From CANIGN01 sp964538275 (lineage in GTDB: Bacteria; Bdellovibrionota; UBA2428), in the NCBI GenBank assembly GCA_964538275.1, contig CAZIFW010000008.1, forward strand, positions 1 through 64,000: 64,000 nt of DNA. The letters are read 5' to 3'. Under the pieces are notes generated by a model that saw nothing but the letters and a program-made list of their open reading frames with translations, made no database searches and was not told where the DNA came from. Each line of letters starts with the position of its first letter. Position 1 is the stretch's first letter. Position numbers and translations under genes: made by a program. Below are positions 17,256 to 26,663 of this stretch, one piece after another.

Positions 17256-17699
17256 ATGAGTATAAAAATGCGAATGCAATGGAACGAAAAAATGAACCTA
17301 ACTGCAGAGTCAGAGGGAAATACTGTGTCCATGGACGCAAAGGCTCCCTTGGGAGCTGGCGCCGCAATGACTCCTAAGCATTTACTGGTTGCGGGTTTGT
17401 GCGGCTGCACTGCTATGGATGTTATTGCGTTGATGAAAAAACATAAACAAAACTTAACAAGCTTTACGATTGATGCAGATGTAACTACAACCGAATCGCA
17501 TCCTATGGTCTTTTCAAAAGTAGAGTTACTTTTCAAGTTAGACGGTGAACTCGATATTGCAAAAGTTTTAGAAGCTGTAACTCTTTCGCAAACTAAGTAC
17601 TGCGGAGTTAGTGCTATGTTGTCAAAAGCCTTCCCAATCACTTACCGGGTTATTGCAAATGGAGAAGACGTTGGTCGCGGCGAGGCCGTGTTTAGTTGA
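17256..17699 (+). CDS. OsmC/Ohr-family peroxidase-like protein
   Basis: The ATG at 17256 follows a GAGGAG ribosome-binding site; an in-frame TTG at 17250 is less likely. The 147-residue product has the OsmC fold: GAGAAMTPKHLLVAGLCGCTAMDV supplies the first catalytic Cys, and TKYCGVSAML the second. These two cysteines reduce organic hydroperoxides or act on sulfur compounds in the family. The cytoplasmic location fits the absence of a signal. The subgroup (OsmC versus YhfA-like) cannot be fixed from motifs; the single Cys-Gly-Cys at the first site resembles YhfA-like members. Confidence 0.85.
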   Translation: MSIKMRMQWNEKMNLTAESEGNTVSMDAKAPLGAGAAMTPKHLLVAGLCGCTAMDVIALMKKHKQNLTSFTIDADVTTTESHPMVFSKVELLFKLDGELDIAKVLEAVTLSQTKYCGVSAMLSKAFPITYRVIANGEDVGRGEAVFS

Positions 17700-17730
17700 T
17701 CCCTTGGGAGAATTGAATTAACTAAGAGAT

Positions 17731-18228
17731 ATGCCTTCATTTGATGTTGTTTCAGAAATTAGCTGGCAGTCCATGGACGATGCTATCAACCAAACATTAA
17801 AAGCAATTATCAATCGTTTTGACTTCAAAGGAATCAAAACTGAGATCACCATGGATCAAAAAGAAAAAACTGTAAAAATTACATGCAGTGAAGCTTCAAA
17901 AATTGACGCTGTAAAAGATGTTTTTCACGAAAAATTAATTCGCAGAGGCGTGCCTTTGCTAGCTATAGATTACAACCCTGAAGAAAAAACCAGCGGATCG
18001 GGTGTTCGTCTTGTTGCAAAAGTTGCAGCTGGAATTTCGAAAGAAAAGGGCAAGGAAATTGTAGCATTGCTCAAACAAGAGATGAAAAAGCTTCAGGCGC
18101 AAATCCATGACGATACTGTTCGTGTAAATGGTAAAAGTCGCGATGATTTACAAGCAGCGATTGCTTTGTTGCGCGAAAATGAAAGCAAAATTGGGGTGCC
18201 TTTACACTTCAATAATTTTCGTGAATAG
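17731..18228 (+). CDS. YajQ-family nucleotide-binding protein
   Basis: The whole 165-residue sequence matches the YajQ (UPF0234) family: it opens PSFDVVSEI, has NRFDFKG in the first half, and ends IGVPLHFNNFR. It contains two ferredoxin-like halves. Family members bind nucleotides, and some bind cyclic di-GMP and alter transcription; which applies here is not shown by sequence. It is monocistronic and convergent with the L,D-transpeptidase-like gene. Confidence 0.93.
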   Translation: MPSFDVVSEISWQSMDDAINQTLKAIINRFDFKGIKTEITMDQKEKTVKITCSEASKIDAVKDVFHEKLIRRGVPLLAIDYNPEEKTSGSGVRLVAKVAAGISKEKGKEIVALLKQEMKKLQAQIHDDTVRVNGKSRDDLQAAIALLRENESKIGVPLHFNNFRE

Positions 18229-18231
18229 CTT

Positions 18232-18813
18232 TCAATTTACAGAGTAGACGAGTGCGCCACCTTTGATTTTATCAATGATATCTTTTGTGTAACGTTGTTC
18301 AAGGGCCGGACAACCCCAACTACGTCCGAGTACTTTTCTCTTGGGATCAACATATGCAGCTCCATGAATAACGATCAGTCTTGAAAGTGCATTTTTATTT
18401 GTATCGCTAAGGCCAATAAGTTTAAGCGAATAGCCGTGCTGTCCGAAATAAGTTTCGCTGGTTTTAAAAAATCCAAGCGACGTCATGCGAGACCCTTCTT
18501 TGTCGCCAAAGAACTGAGCTTTTCCCGTATGACTGGGGTCTGAACCTTTTCCATGGGCTGTAAGATAGCTTTCAGTTGTGTTCTTTTTTAAATCTACTAA
18601 ATGAAAACGTTTTTCATTTGAAGGCTGAGAGTAATCAATAACAACTAACCAATTTTTATTAGTGAATGAGTTTTTATTTTTCTCTAAGTAGTCTTTTGCT
18701 TTCTGCAAATGCTGTGGCGGCACTGCCCATAGAGAAGGAGTCGCTAAAAGAATTAAGAATAATCTGAGAGCGAGGTTAAAATAGTATTTTCTCAATCTTT
18801 TACAATCTAGCAT
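18232..18813 (-). CDS. Exported murein L,D-transpeptidase catalytic-domain-like protein
   Basis: A signal peptide (about 1-30, ending SLWAV) precedes a YkuD_2-type domain. The catalytic centre is visible as His150 in IVIHGAAYV and Cys168 in GRSWGCPAL, the same H and SxGC arrangement as L,D-transpeptidases. Such enzymes make or cut 3-3 crosslinks or attach groups to peptidoglycan in the periplasm. No LysM or other wall-binding domain is present. Its specific reaction is not known. Confidence 0.82.
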   Translation of the reverse strand: MLDCKRLRKYYFNLALRLFLILLATPSLWAVPPQHLQKAKDYLEKNKNSFTNKNWLVVIDYSQPSNEKRFHLVDLKKNTTESYLTAHGKGSDPSHTGKAQFFGDKEGSRMTSLGFFKTSETYFGQHGYSLKLIGLSDTNKNALSRLIVIHGAAYVDPKRKVLGRSWGCPALEQRYTKDIIDKIKGGALVYSVN

Positions 18814-18846
18814 TTTTTGATTATCGGGCCATATGAATTTGTTCCA

Positions 18847-19470
18847 CTAATCTTTATCGCCGTTAGGTAAGGACCATTCGATAAAGGGTCTCCGGGGGCC
18901 AGATCGTCTGTTACTGGGTTGTTGAGTTGTAGGAGGTAAAATTGGGCGAGTTCTAGCGGGATCGGAAGGTGGAGTGTTTCGAGAATTTCTTGATGAGCTT
19001 TGAGTATTTGCTTCGGCTAAATCTCTTTCTCTGACAAAGTCGTCATTTTCTTTAGCAATCACATCGTATTCGGCTTTGGCCTTTTCCCATTTTTTTCTCA
19101 ATTCTTCGATACGTATTTTAGCCTCTTCTTTTAGCTTTAGGTGGGAAGTATCTGTTGAGTCGACAACATTGATAGCTTCTAAAGCTTCTAGCCTAGAGAG
19201 TTCTTTTTTTGCGAGTTCTAAGTTTTCTTTTGCTTCCCCCTCGGCAGCAAAGAGTTCAACAAATTTTTTAAATGAAGGAGGGGCTTTTGGGGTCACTGTA
19301 ATGACTTGTGCTTGTGAAAATGAACTGTCATAAGTGTAGCTACCATCATCTCTTAAATGGAATAAGCAACGTTGTTCTAAAGATGCCGCTTTGACTTGAT
19401 GACACAGAAAAGACGATACTGCGACTGTCAAAATGTACAGGAAAGCTTGTTTATAAAGTTTTTCCTGCAT
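18847..19470 (-). CDS. Exported coiled-coil protein of unknown function
   Basis: An ATG at 19470 (a GTG lies one codon upstream) opens a 207-residue frame. After a signal segment (FLYILTVAVSSFLCHQVKA) and a short beta-like part with one Cys, residues about 75-155 form a long charged coiled coil. The tail is Pro/Ser/Arg-rich and probably disordered. There is no recognised domain. It is divergent from pyruvate kinase and sits about 30 nt upstream of the L,D-transpeptidase-like gene in the same direction, so co-transcription is possible. Confidence 0.65.
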   Translation of the reverse strand: MQEKLYKQAFLYILTVAVSSFLCHQVKAASLEQRCLFHLRDDGSYTYDSSFSQAQVITVTPKAPPSFKKFVELFAAEGEAKENLELAKKELSRLEALEAINVVDSTDTSHLKLKEEAKIRIEELRKKWEKAKAEYDVIAKENDDFVRERDLAEANTQSSSRNSRNTPPSDPARTRPILPPTTQQPSNRRSGPRRPFIEWSLPNGDKD

Positions 19471-19581
19471 CACTCTTAGATTTTAACACTCATGTGATGC
19501 TTTTTTGATGAGATTTGTAATTCGCTATTATGTTTAAATTGTCAATTTCATGACTCAGGAACTCTGCTAAAATAGTGCTTT

Positions 19582-21033
19582 GTGAGAAGTCTTCAAAGAA
19601 AATCTAAAATAGTAGCAACCATTGGGCCTGCTATTAAAAATTATGAAATGCTCCATGAGCTTTTGCTTATGGGAGTAGATGTTGTACGTTTAAATTTTTC
19701 GCATGGAGATCATGCGGCACATAAACAATCAATAGAGTGGATTCGTAAAGCTTCTAAAGAAATTCATCGCGATATTGCAATACTTGCTGATCTTCAAGGG
19801 CCTAAAATTCGTACCTGTGTTTTGCCAGGACTTACGGCTTTGTCTCGCGGCCAGAGTTTTTATTTTTGTGGCACAACAGATAGATTGCTTGAAGGTGATG
19901 GCACTCGTGCGAAGCCATTGGGTATTACTTATCCACGTATGGCTGCAGAGCTTAAAATTGGCGACAAGCTTTTAATAGAAGACGGTCTTACACGTATGGA
20001 TATTATCAATATCGATCGTGCACAAAATTTAATTGAAGCCGTGGTTGTTTTTGGTGAATCTATTAACTCGCATAAAGGAGTTAACTTTCCGGGCGCTAAG
20101 TTAAGTGCAAGTGCAATCACTGAAAAAGATTGGGACGATATTCTTTTCGGAATTGAAAATGAAGTAGATTTTTTTGCACTTTCTTTTGTTCGATCTGCGC
20201 AAGAAGTTAAAAATTTAAAAACTTATGTTCAAAATAAAGGTGCCGGTATTCAAGTTATAGCTAAAATTGAAATGCCTGAAGCTATTGAACGTATAGATGA
20301 AATTTTAGCCGCTTCTGATGGAATCATGATTGCTCGCGGAGATTTAGCGGTAGAAATTGGGAATGAAAAAGTTCCATTAGAACAAAAGAAGCTTATTAGA
20401 AAAGCGCGCGCTGCGGGTAAGCCCGTAATTACCGCAACACAAATGTTAATGAGTATGGTTTTACAACCAACACCAAGTCGTGCAGAGGCTTCTGATGTGG
20501 CAAATGCGGTTTTTGATGGAAGCGATGCCCTGATGTTATCGAATGAAACAGCGAGTGGTGTTTATCCTTTAAAAGTGGTGGAGACCATGGATCGTTTGAT
20601 TATGAGTGCTGAGCAGTATCAAGACAGAAATGAAGCAAATAATGTTGAAATTGAAAATAAAGCTCCACTTGAAGCCGCTGCTGTTCTTTTAGCAAACAAA
20701 ATGAATTCTAAAGCCCTTTCTTGTCTTACAAGAAGTGGTTTGACGGCACGAAATCTAGCGCGACTTAGACCCATGGTTGGAATTTATGCTTTTGTAGAAA
20801 ACATTAAAATCCGTCGACAACTTGCTCTAACCAAAGGCGTCTTTGTTATTCCTTGGAGAGAAATTCAAAGACAAGATTATACGGTTTTTGATGATATGGC
20901 TGCTGAGCTTGGACGCTTAAACATTTTAAAAAAGAACGATACAGCGGTCTTTATTGCAGGTATTCCAACATCTCAAAAACAAGGAACTTCTAATACCGTT
21001 GCTTTGCGAAAATACGGAGAAAGTATTGAATAA
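19582..21033 (+). CDS. pyk: Pyruvate kinase
   Basis: This enzyme transfers phosphate from phosphoenolpyruvate to ADP, the last step of glycolysis. The 483-residue sequence shows KIVATIGPA, VRLNFSHGDH, ADLQGPKIR, the catalytic-lysine stretch VIAKIEMPEA, MIARGDLAVEIG, and the active-site loop PVITATQMLMSM. The C-terminal domain is complete. The start is GTG at 19582. The FtsB-like gene follows after 3 nt, so pyk probably leads a small operon. Confidence 0.97.
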   Translation: MRSLQRKSKIVATIGPAIKNYEMLHELLLMGVDVVRLNFSHGDHAAHKQSIEWIRKASKEIHRDIAILADLQGPKIRTCVLPGLTALSRGQSFYFCGTTDRLLEGDGTRAKPLGITYPRMAAELKIGDKLLIEDGLTRMDIINIDRAQNLIEAVVVFGESINSHKGVNFPGAKLSASAITEKDWDDILFGIENEVDFFALSFVRSAQEVKNLKTYVQNKGAGIQVIAKIEMPEAIERIDEILAASDGIMIARGDLAVEIGNEKVPLEQKKLIRKARAAGKPVITATQMLMSMVLQPTPSRAEASDVANAVFDGSDALMLSNETASGVYPLKVVETMDRLIMSAEQYQDRNEANNVEIENKAPLEAAAVLLANKMNSKALSCLTRSGLTARNLARLRPMVGIYAFVENIKIRRQLALTKGVFVIPWREIQRQDYTVFDDMAAELGRLNILKKNDTAVFIAGIPTSQKQGTSNTVALRKYGESIE

Positions 21034-21036
21034 ATT

Positions 21037-21399
21037 ATGGAAGCCATAAAACGCTTTTTTAATATTGAAAAATGGACTTACCGTGAGCTCCTAATCTTTA
21101 TTGCTGCGTTTTTATTGCTCAATCTTTTAGCTCCACGTGGTTTTGTTCAGTGGGTATTGATTCAACAAGATATTCGCCGTGTTAAAAGTGAAATGCGCGA
21201 GACTAAAGATAGGATTTCAGCTTTAGAGAGTGAAATTCGGACCTTTCAGGGATCAGATTTAATTAAAGAGCAAAAATTAAGGGAACTGGGTTACTTGAAA
21301 ACAGGTGAGATTAGCCTTGAGTTTATCGACGCAAATCGTAAGAATGCTACGGGTGGCTCACGACGCAGAGATGATGAACAAGAAAAATTGGCGCGTTAG
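21037..21399 (+). CDS. FtsB/DivIC-like septum formation initiator protein
   Basis: The 120-residue product has a short cytoplasmic N-terminus, one transmembrane segment (about 17-38, LLIFIAAFLLLNLLAP), and a coiled coil (about 45-80). It then has the family's IKEQKLRELGYLKTGEI motif, where FtsB proteins have a conserved E-x-x-AR-x-LGY-like sequence. FtsB bridges FtsL and FtsQ in the divisome. The tail is charged and probably disordered. Position right after pyk, and overlap with the following lipoprotein gene, suggest co-transcription. Confidence 0.8.
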   Translation: MEAIKRFFNIEKWTYRELLIFIAAFLLLNLLAPRGFVQWVLIQQDIRRVKSEMRETKDRISALESEIRTFQGSDLIKEQKLRELGYLKTGEISLEFIDANRKNATGGSRRRDDEQEKLAR

Positions 21400-22111
21400 C
21401 GCAGCGCTTGTTTTATTTTCGTTGTTTTTGCTCGTTCAATGTAATCGTTTTAAAAAGAAAGAAAAAAAAGTATCACCCAATTTTCGAATACTAGTTCCTC
21501 TTGAAGAGGATTATTCTTTTTTAAAAAAAGGTTTGCTCGCTATCATCTCTTTAAGTTTTCCTTCTCCGAATGTAGTTGTGGAAGAGGGGCTTTCCGATAT
21601 TTATGAAATTCCTCCCTTTGTTGATTGGATTTCTAAAGCAGATCCTGAGGCTATTTTGCGCTTGCACGTTCGAACCGAGAGGCCAGAAGATTTGCCACAT
21701 GTATTGGCTTTCATTAAACGAGACGGAGTAAATCCTCCTTTTAAAGCAAAAATAGCCAGCAGCGATTTAGAGGGTTCGGAATTTCGAGGTGAAGCATTAT
21801 TTTGCCGTATGAAGAATCAGGGAGTAGATATCTTAGAGCGACAAGTTTGCCGCGAACTCGTGCAAGCTTATTGTTTGAAGGAGCTTCGGCCTCAGGCCCG
21901 TCGCTTTACTTCTCAGGTACCTGTCTCATGTAATATGAGTTTGTTTTCTAGTGAAAAAGAAGTTTCTAAAGTATCCCCTAAGGTGTTTTTAAGTAGTGGC
22001 TTTCCATTACCTCTACGTATTCATAAGGCGGATTATCCCTTTACTCGGCTTACAGAGGCCGACGAATCACTTCTTCTCACTCTATTTGCCAAAGATGCTC
22101 GGTCCCCGTAG
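21371..22111 (+). CDS. Predicted lipoprotein of unknown function
   Basis: The ATG at 21371 (or 21374) lies 29 nt inside the FtsB-like gene. It is chosen because it puts a lipoprotein signal (KKNWRVSAALVLFSLFLLVQC) at the N-terminus. The mature portion starts with a run of Lys residues, then a mixed alpha/beta region with three Cys (FCRMKNQ, VCRELV and YCLKEL) and a further VSCNMS. No family recognised. The overlap suggests translation coupled to the cell-division-type gene. Confidence 0.7.
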   Translation: MMNKKNWRVSAALVLFSLFLLVQCNRFKKKEKKVSPNFRILVPLEEDYSFLKKGLLAIISLSFPSPNVVVEEGLSDIYEIPPFVDWISKADPEAILRLHVRTERPEDLPHVLAFIKRDGVNPPFKAKIASSDLEGSEFRGEALFCRMKNQGVDILERQVCRELVQAYCLKELRPQARRFTSQVPVSCNMSLFSSEKEVSKVSPKVFLSSGFPLPLRIHKADYPFTRLTEADESLLLTLFAKDARSP

Positions 22112-22207
22112 ATCCTATTGTTAAGAATCAGTTAATAGCGTGTTTAGAGTCAAAAAATCGTCAAAATATCTTCGACTTTATTCATTAAGATCAGAAATAA
22201 TAGAAGT

Positions 22208-22939
22208 ATGGCACTTAAAGGTAATAAATTTGCGTGGCTGTTTTTTTTCGCTGTTCTAAGCTCAGCTTCGGCAAAGACTTTTAAAAGTAAATTTGTGACT
22301 TTAGAACTTCCTCCAAACTGGGATTGCCAACAAGAGGAGTTAGATTGGGTATGCCAACCCGAAAACGTGAATCTTAGAAATGAAGCTTTGGTAGTTGTTG
22401 TGACTAAGGCAGCGAACCCAAATGACGATACTCTTCCAAAATACGAAGAGTATTTAAAGAATCCCAAACAAATGCGTGACTTGGTAGGAAATACTTACAC
22501 AACAGATATTAAGTACACTAAACAAAAAAAGATTCGTGACCAAATTTGGATTGATAGTTTACAGATTGGGTCAGAAGTTCCAGGTTTTGTATCTCGTTAC
22601 GTAACTTCTATTAAAGAACAAGTCGCTGCATTGATATCATATCACGTAGCCGAAACGGCCTTTCCTAAGTGGGCTGAAACTTTGGATAAGATGATTGATT
22701 CTGCAGAGCTTCGTTTTGATCCTAAAGCGTTTGAAGAAATCATGCGTAGTCAAAACATGAAGCTTTTTGGGAATCGTCCAGGTGGTGCAGGACAACGTAA
22801 GCCCACATCTACTCAAGATCAGTTAAAAGAACCCAAAAGTGAGTCTGCTGATTTAATGATGAATATTTTTGGGGCTGCACTGATAGTGGGTGCAATCGGA
22901 TTTCTAATTTATAAAAAACGTAAAAACAGCATGGGCTAA
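22208..22939 (+). CDS. Exported membrane-anchored protein of unknown function
   Basis: The N-terminus is a signal sequence (FAWLFFFAVLSSASA). The body of about 170 residues is beta-rich with a Cys pair near the start of the mature part (NWDCQQEELDWVCQPE). A Gly/Pro/Lys linker follows. The C-terminus is one transmembrane helix (IFGAALIVGAIGFLIY) with a basic tail, so the domain should face the periplasm. I recognise no named family. It is convergent with the glycosyltransferase gene, 4 nt apart. Confidence 0.72.
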   Translation: MALKGNKFAWLFFFAVLSSASAKTFKSKFVTLELPPNWDCQQEELDWVCQPENVNLRNEALVVVVTKAANPNDDTLPKYEEYLKNPKQMRDLVGNTYTTDIKYTKQKKIRDQIWIDSLQIGSEVPGFVSRYVTSIKEQVAALISYHVAETAFPKWAETLDKMIDSAELRFDPKAFEEIMRSQNMKLFGNRPGGAGQRKPTSTQDQLKEPKSESADLMMNIFGAALIVGAIGFLIYKKRKNSMG

Positions 22940-22943
22940 TAGT

Positions 22944-24059
22944 TTATCGAAGTAAGCGTCCACGCCACTCTTCTTGTATATCCATTTTATTTTTGAGTGC
23001 TGACCAAATATGAACCAAGCATAATAAGGAAGCTGAGAGGGGTGTTGCGGCTATAAACAGTGGCTCTAGATCAAGTTCTTGCATGAGGCGATATTGTCCC
23101 CAAAGAATGACAAAGAGAGCAGCAATCCAGCAAGGATTTAAAATTGCAAAGGGCAAAAAGACAAAAGGAAGAACAAAAGCCCAAAAGACAACTGCAGAAA
23201 ATGCGAGCGATGCCCACTCAGAGCGTTTTATTTCAAATGAGCTTCTTGAAAGACCCTTAAATGCAGATACAAGTGAGGGGTAGTAACTGGATTGAAAAAA
23301 TGCGCCGCCATCAAAATAGGCCACAGAGCGCTCTTTTGCTTTAAAGAGTTGAGCCAATCTCAATCCATCATGAGTAGAGTCGCTGATTTTATCTAAAAAA
23401 TTATATTCTCTTAATTTCTGAGCATTCACAATCATAACTTGTCCAGAACCTGTAGACATGCTCATGAGATTTGATTCGTTCCAGCGTGCTGGAAGAAAGT
23501 AATAAAGTTGTACAAAGATTTGATTCACTAAGAGGGAAGCATCCGTTGGAGCTTTGGATCTAGGAAAAATACTCGCAAATGAATACTTGCCTTGTTTTAA
23601 GGGAAGGGCTTCTTCGCTCAACGAAAAGAGGGCTCTTGGATGAGTCATTCGCACATCCGCATCCATATAGATTACAAACTCAGTTTTGACGTGAGAGAGA
23701 AGTTGTTTAAGGGCCCAAATCTTGCCATTAAAAGGATAGGGCGGGATATCTCCCTCTAGGATTTCTACGTTTTTTTGTTTAGCTTGATAAGCTTTTAGAA
23801 TCTCAAAACTAGAGTCGTTACTTTGATCATTATAAAAAAGTGTTTGTGCGGGAGCTGAGTATTGAGAGGCCAGTAAAGGTAAAAAGCTTTTGAGGTTTTC
23901 TTCTTCGTTTCGAATCGGAATTGCCAGCGTAAAGTTTTCTAAATATTCAGGAGCTTTTTTGTCTTCATGGCTTTTTAGATGCTTGCGGTTCTTTAAGTTC
24001 TCTAAGAGATTCTTAACTAACAGTGAATTTAGGGCAAGAGTAGAGGCTCCAAATATCAT
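22944..24059 (-). CDS. Family 2 glycosyltransferase with C-terminal membrane segments
   Basis: The catalytic GT-A domain opens with LAIPIRNEEENL and carries the metal/sugar-nucleotide DxD motif in YMDADVRM near residue 135. A later STGSGQVMIV segment and the C-terminal half with three hydrophobic helices (about 275-365) resemble membrane glycosyltransferases of the GT2 type, some of which act on hopanoids or carotenoids. Acceptor and sugar are not identifiable. There is a short hydrophobic N-terminus before the catalytic domain. Confidence 0.82.
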   Translation of the reverse strand: MIFGASTLALNSLLVKNLLENLKNRKHLKSHEDKKAPEYLENFTLAIPIRNEEENLKSFLPLLASQYSAPAQTLFYNDQSNDSSFEILKAYQAKQKNVEILEGDIPPYPFNGKIWALKQLLSHVKTEFVIYMDADVRMTHPRALFSLSEEALPLKQGKYSFASIFPRSKAPTDASLLVNQIFVQLYYFLPARWNESNLMSMSTGSGQVMIVNAQKLREYNFLDKISDSTHDGLRLAQLFKAKERSVAYFDGGAFFQSSYYPSLVSAFKGLSRSSFEIKRSEWASLAFSAVVFWAFVLPFVFLPFAILNPCWIAALFVILWGQYRLMQELDLEPLFIAATPLSASLLCLVHIWSALKNKMDIQEEWRGRLLR

Positions 24060-24166
24060 TCCTTAGATCATAGCTTGAAATGTGAATGTTTCGAAGCCAA
24101 GAAGTATCAGTCTTTTATAAATTTACATTGGGCATTTAGGGAATTGAAGTTAAGATAATCAGAGTT

Positions 24167-24643
24167 ATGAATTATAAAGCTTTTTTAGGGTGGGGACTTG
24201 AAGAAGGCTCTGCTGCTCCCGATTTTTCACTGATGGCTACGGATAAAAAATTACATACTTTGAGTGAGTATCGTGGAAAAAAAGTTTTACTTTATTTTTA
24301 CCCACAAGCTTTCACACCAGGCTGTACGGCTCAAGCATGTAGCTTTAGAAATGAATATTCCCAATTAAAGAATTTAGGATTTACACTTTTGGGTGTGAGT
24401 ACAGATGAACTATCAGTTTTACAGTCTTTCACAGATAAACACAGTTTGCCTTTTCCTATGCTTTCAGATGTAAAGAAAAAAACTTCACGAGACTATCAGG
24501 TGCTCATGCCTGTAATTGGAAAATCTAATCGAGTAACATTTTTAATAGATGAACAAGGTATTATAAAAAAAGTTTTTCGATTCTTGCCATGGAATAGTTA
24601 TGCTCAAAGCATAATTGAGAAAAACTCAGTATCTTCTACTTAA
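24167..24643 (+). CDS. Bcp-type peroxiredoxin
   Basis: A 158-residue thioredoxin-fold peroxidase. The active-site motif FTPGCTAQAC supplies the peroxidatic Cys53 and, five residues on, Cys58, the resolving position used by BCP/PrxQ enzymes. GSAAPDF at the start and FLIDEQGIIKKVFR at the end are standard for the family. It reduces hydrogen peroxide and organic peroxides in the cytoplasm. Its end overlaps the convergent neighbour by 8 nt. Confidence 0.93.
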   Translation: MNYKAFLGWGLEEGSAAPDFSLMATDKKLHTLSEYRGKKVLLYFYPQAFTPGCTAQACSFRNEYSQLKNLGFTLLGVSTDELSVLQSFTDKHSLPFPMLSDVKKKTSRDYQVLMPVIGKSNRVTFLIDEQGIIKKVFRFLPWNSYAQSIIEKNSVSST

Positions 24644-26573
24644 TTTCTTTTTTGCTTTCAGCGTTAGAAGGTTTACGTTCGGGAATTTTAGCCTTTTCTC
24701 TTTCGTCTGCCATTTTGATTCCTGGCATATTCAAAATTCCCATTTGAAGTTGACGTTCTTTTTTGACTTTTTCTTTGTGTAGTCGAATGCTTTCAAAGGA
24801 TCGGTTTACTAAGAATGCAAGAGAGGCGCGTTCAACACTTACACGTTCAAATGTTGGTAGCTTAAGCATAGAGAAGGCGCGTGCCATCATAACTTGAGCT
24901 GTTAAAGAGCGAAGTTTTTTGTAATTTACACCTTCGTAATTTTTCCACAATTCACGCATTTGTTTATACTCACTTTTTTCAAAAAAACCTCTCAGTGCGT
25001 TTTCAATTTTTGCAGGAGTTTTTGCAAGTTTGAGTTGAGAGAGAAGATCGTCTGCAGATATTTTTACTTTTTTAATATTTTGAGCAGTTGCTGGTAATAC
25101 ATCGCTTTTGATTTTTTTCTGTCTTACGTTAAACAAGACTCCTGCAGCCAACTCGGCGGCATCTTTGTAGTGTCGAGACATAGAGTAGAGTGAAGGGACT
25201 TGTACTAAGTTTAAAACACCTAAGCTCCGGTACAGATCTAAGCTAGACATCAACTTTTCAAGTTCGGCTCGTCCTTTGTTGAGGGCTGCAACTTCTTTAG
25301 GAGCAAAGCCTTTGTCCTTACTCGCTACGTCTGATAAATAACGAGCTTCGTCTATCCAGTCTTGTGTTTCTGCACTTACGTATTCATCGGAAGAACTGTA
25401 TGCTTCTGCGTTAGCGGGAAGAGTGGAACCTTTATTTTCTACACAGCCAATACAAGGGGGAGCTGATATGCCTGTGCCTAAATTGAAGGCACCCGAGAGA
25501 TAATCTATACCCGCGGCATTTACATTTCCGCTAGCGGCTTCTAAAAGTTCAGCTGCTTGCACGGAAGAGATAAGTGCTTCAGCATTGTCTTTGCCCAGAA
25601 GTAAGGGACCTTTTTCCAGAAACTCCTTAGATTTAATAAGATCGCTAAAGGGCTGAATCTTTTCAGCGAGACTTTTGTTATTTAAATCTAAACTATTGGC
25701 AGCGTTCAGTGCATTTTCAAAAAGTTTATTAAGTTCAGTTGCACCTTTAAAGGGCGAAGTTAAATTTTGATCGTCTTGAACTGAACTTCTCGCACTCCCA
25801 GCATTGGCAATTTGTTTTGCAGCAAGATCAACATATCCAGCAACCACAGCGCTCAAGTCTGCAGCTGAAACAGGATTGGGCGTAAATGCATTTTTATTAG
25901 AAGATAAACCTGATCCTAAATTAATCGCAGAAGCATCAATTACTTTTTGTGTTTCTGCTTTTGGGTCAACTTTTTCTGTTTTTCTCTCTGTATCCATTTT
26001 GAACTTAAAAGCAGCAGCAAGATACATGACCCGCGCGGGGTCTTTTTCTAAATAGATTGAAGCGGCTTGAGCTTTTTGTATTTTAGTAGGTTCATCAATT
26101 TGAAGTTTACCTTCGCTGCCGAGTGTTTGAAGGGCGTCACTCAAATCAACTTTATCTTCAGTGAATTTTGCAAACTCATCTGTGTTTTTGTTGTTGAGCA
26201 TGACAAACTTTAAGGCATCTTCTGCTTGTTTGGCGGTGAAGTTTACAATTTCTTCTACTTCAATTTCTTTGCGTTGAGATGTTGTATCGTTGCGAAGAGG
26301 ATTGCCTGAACTGTCTTTTATGATTCTATCTTTTGCAATGCTTTGATCTTCAGTGCGAGCAATCAGTTTGTTTTTATCTTCGCGGGGAACTTTTGCTAAC
26401 AAATCTTGTCCGAACTTTAAGTTTTGCTGAAGAATTTTCCTTCGTTCGTATTCGGGCAAGCTTGTATCATCTTTAGGAGGCGTTTCAGGTTGCTTTTGGT
26501 GATTCTGTTGAGTGTCCGTAAAACTTGGAACAGCAAATAGAAAAAATCCCCCTAAGAAAAGGGAATAATACAT
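24636..26573 (-). CDS. Large exported helical protein of unknown function
   Basis: The inner ATG at 26573 has the better upstream GGGACGG; an in-frame ATG at 26585 adds four residues. A signal sequence (YSLFLGGFFLFAVPSF) is followed by about 620 residues that are mostly polar and helical, with a Lys/Gln-rich N-terminal part and a Cys pair in PPCIGCVE near the middle. Coiled-coil character is visible in places. No domain recognised. The 3' end overlaps the peroxiredoxin gene. Confidence 0.7.
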   Translation of the reverse strand: MYYSLFLGGFFLFAVPSFTDTQQNHQKQPETPPKDDTSLPEYERRKILQQNLKFGQDLLAKVPREDKNKLIARTEDQSIAKDRIIKDSSGNPLRNDTTSQRKEIEVEEIVNFTAKQAEDALKFVMLNNKNTDEFAKFTEDKVDLSDALQTLGSEGKLQIDEPTKIQKAQAASIYLEKDPARVMYLAAAFKFKMDTERKTEKVDPKAETQKVIDASAINLGSGLSSNKNAFTPNPVSAADLSAVVAGYVDLAAKQIANAGSARSSVQDDQNLTSPFKGATELNKLFENALNAANSLDLNNKSLAEKIQPFSDLIKSKEFLEKGPLLLGKDNAEALISSVQAAELLEAASGNVNAAGIDYLSGAFNLGTGISAPPCIGCVENKGSTLPANAEAYSSSDEYVSAETQDWIDEARYLSDVASKDKGFAPKEVAALNKGRAELEKLMSSLDLYRSLGVLNLVQVPSLYSMSRHYKDAAELAAGVLFNVRQKKIKSDVLPATAQNIKKVKISADDLLSQLKLAKTPAKIENALRGFFEKSEYKQMRELWKNYEGVNYKKLRSLTAQVMMARAFSMLKLPTFERVSVERASLAFLVNRSFESIRLHKEKVKKERQLQMGILNMPGIKMADEREKAKIPERKPSNAESKKEIK

Positions 26574-26663
26574 AGCCCGTCCCATAGGGACTTTTTCGGC
26601 AGATATGGGACAAAACTCTACTTATAGTTGGAGTCTTAACATGAATTTAACAAAGCCAGGCTG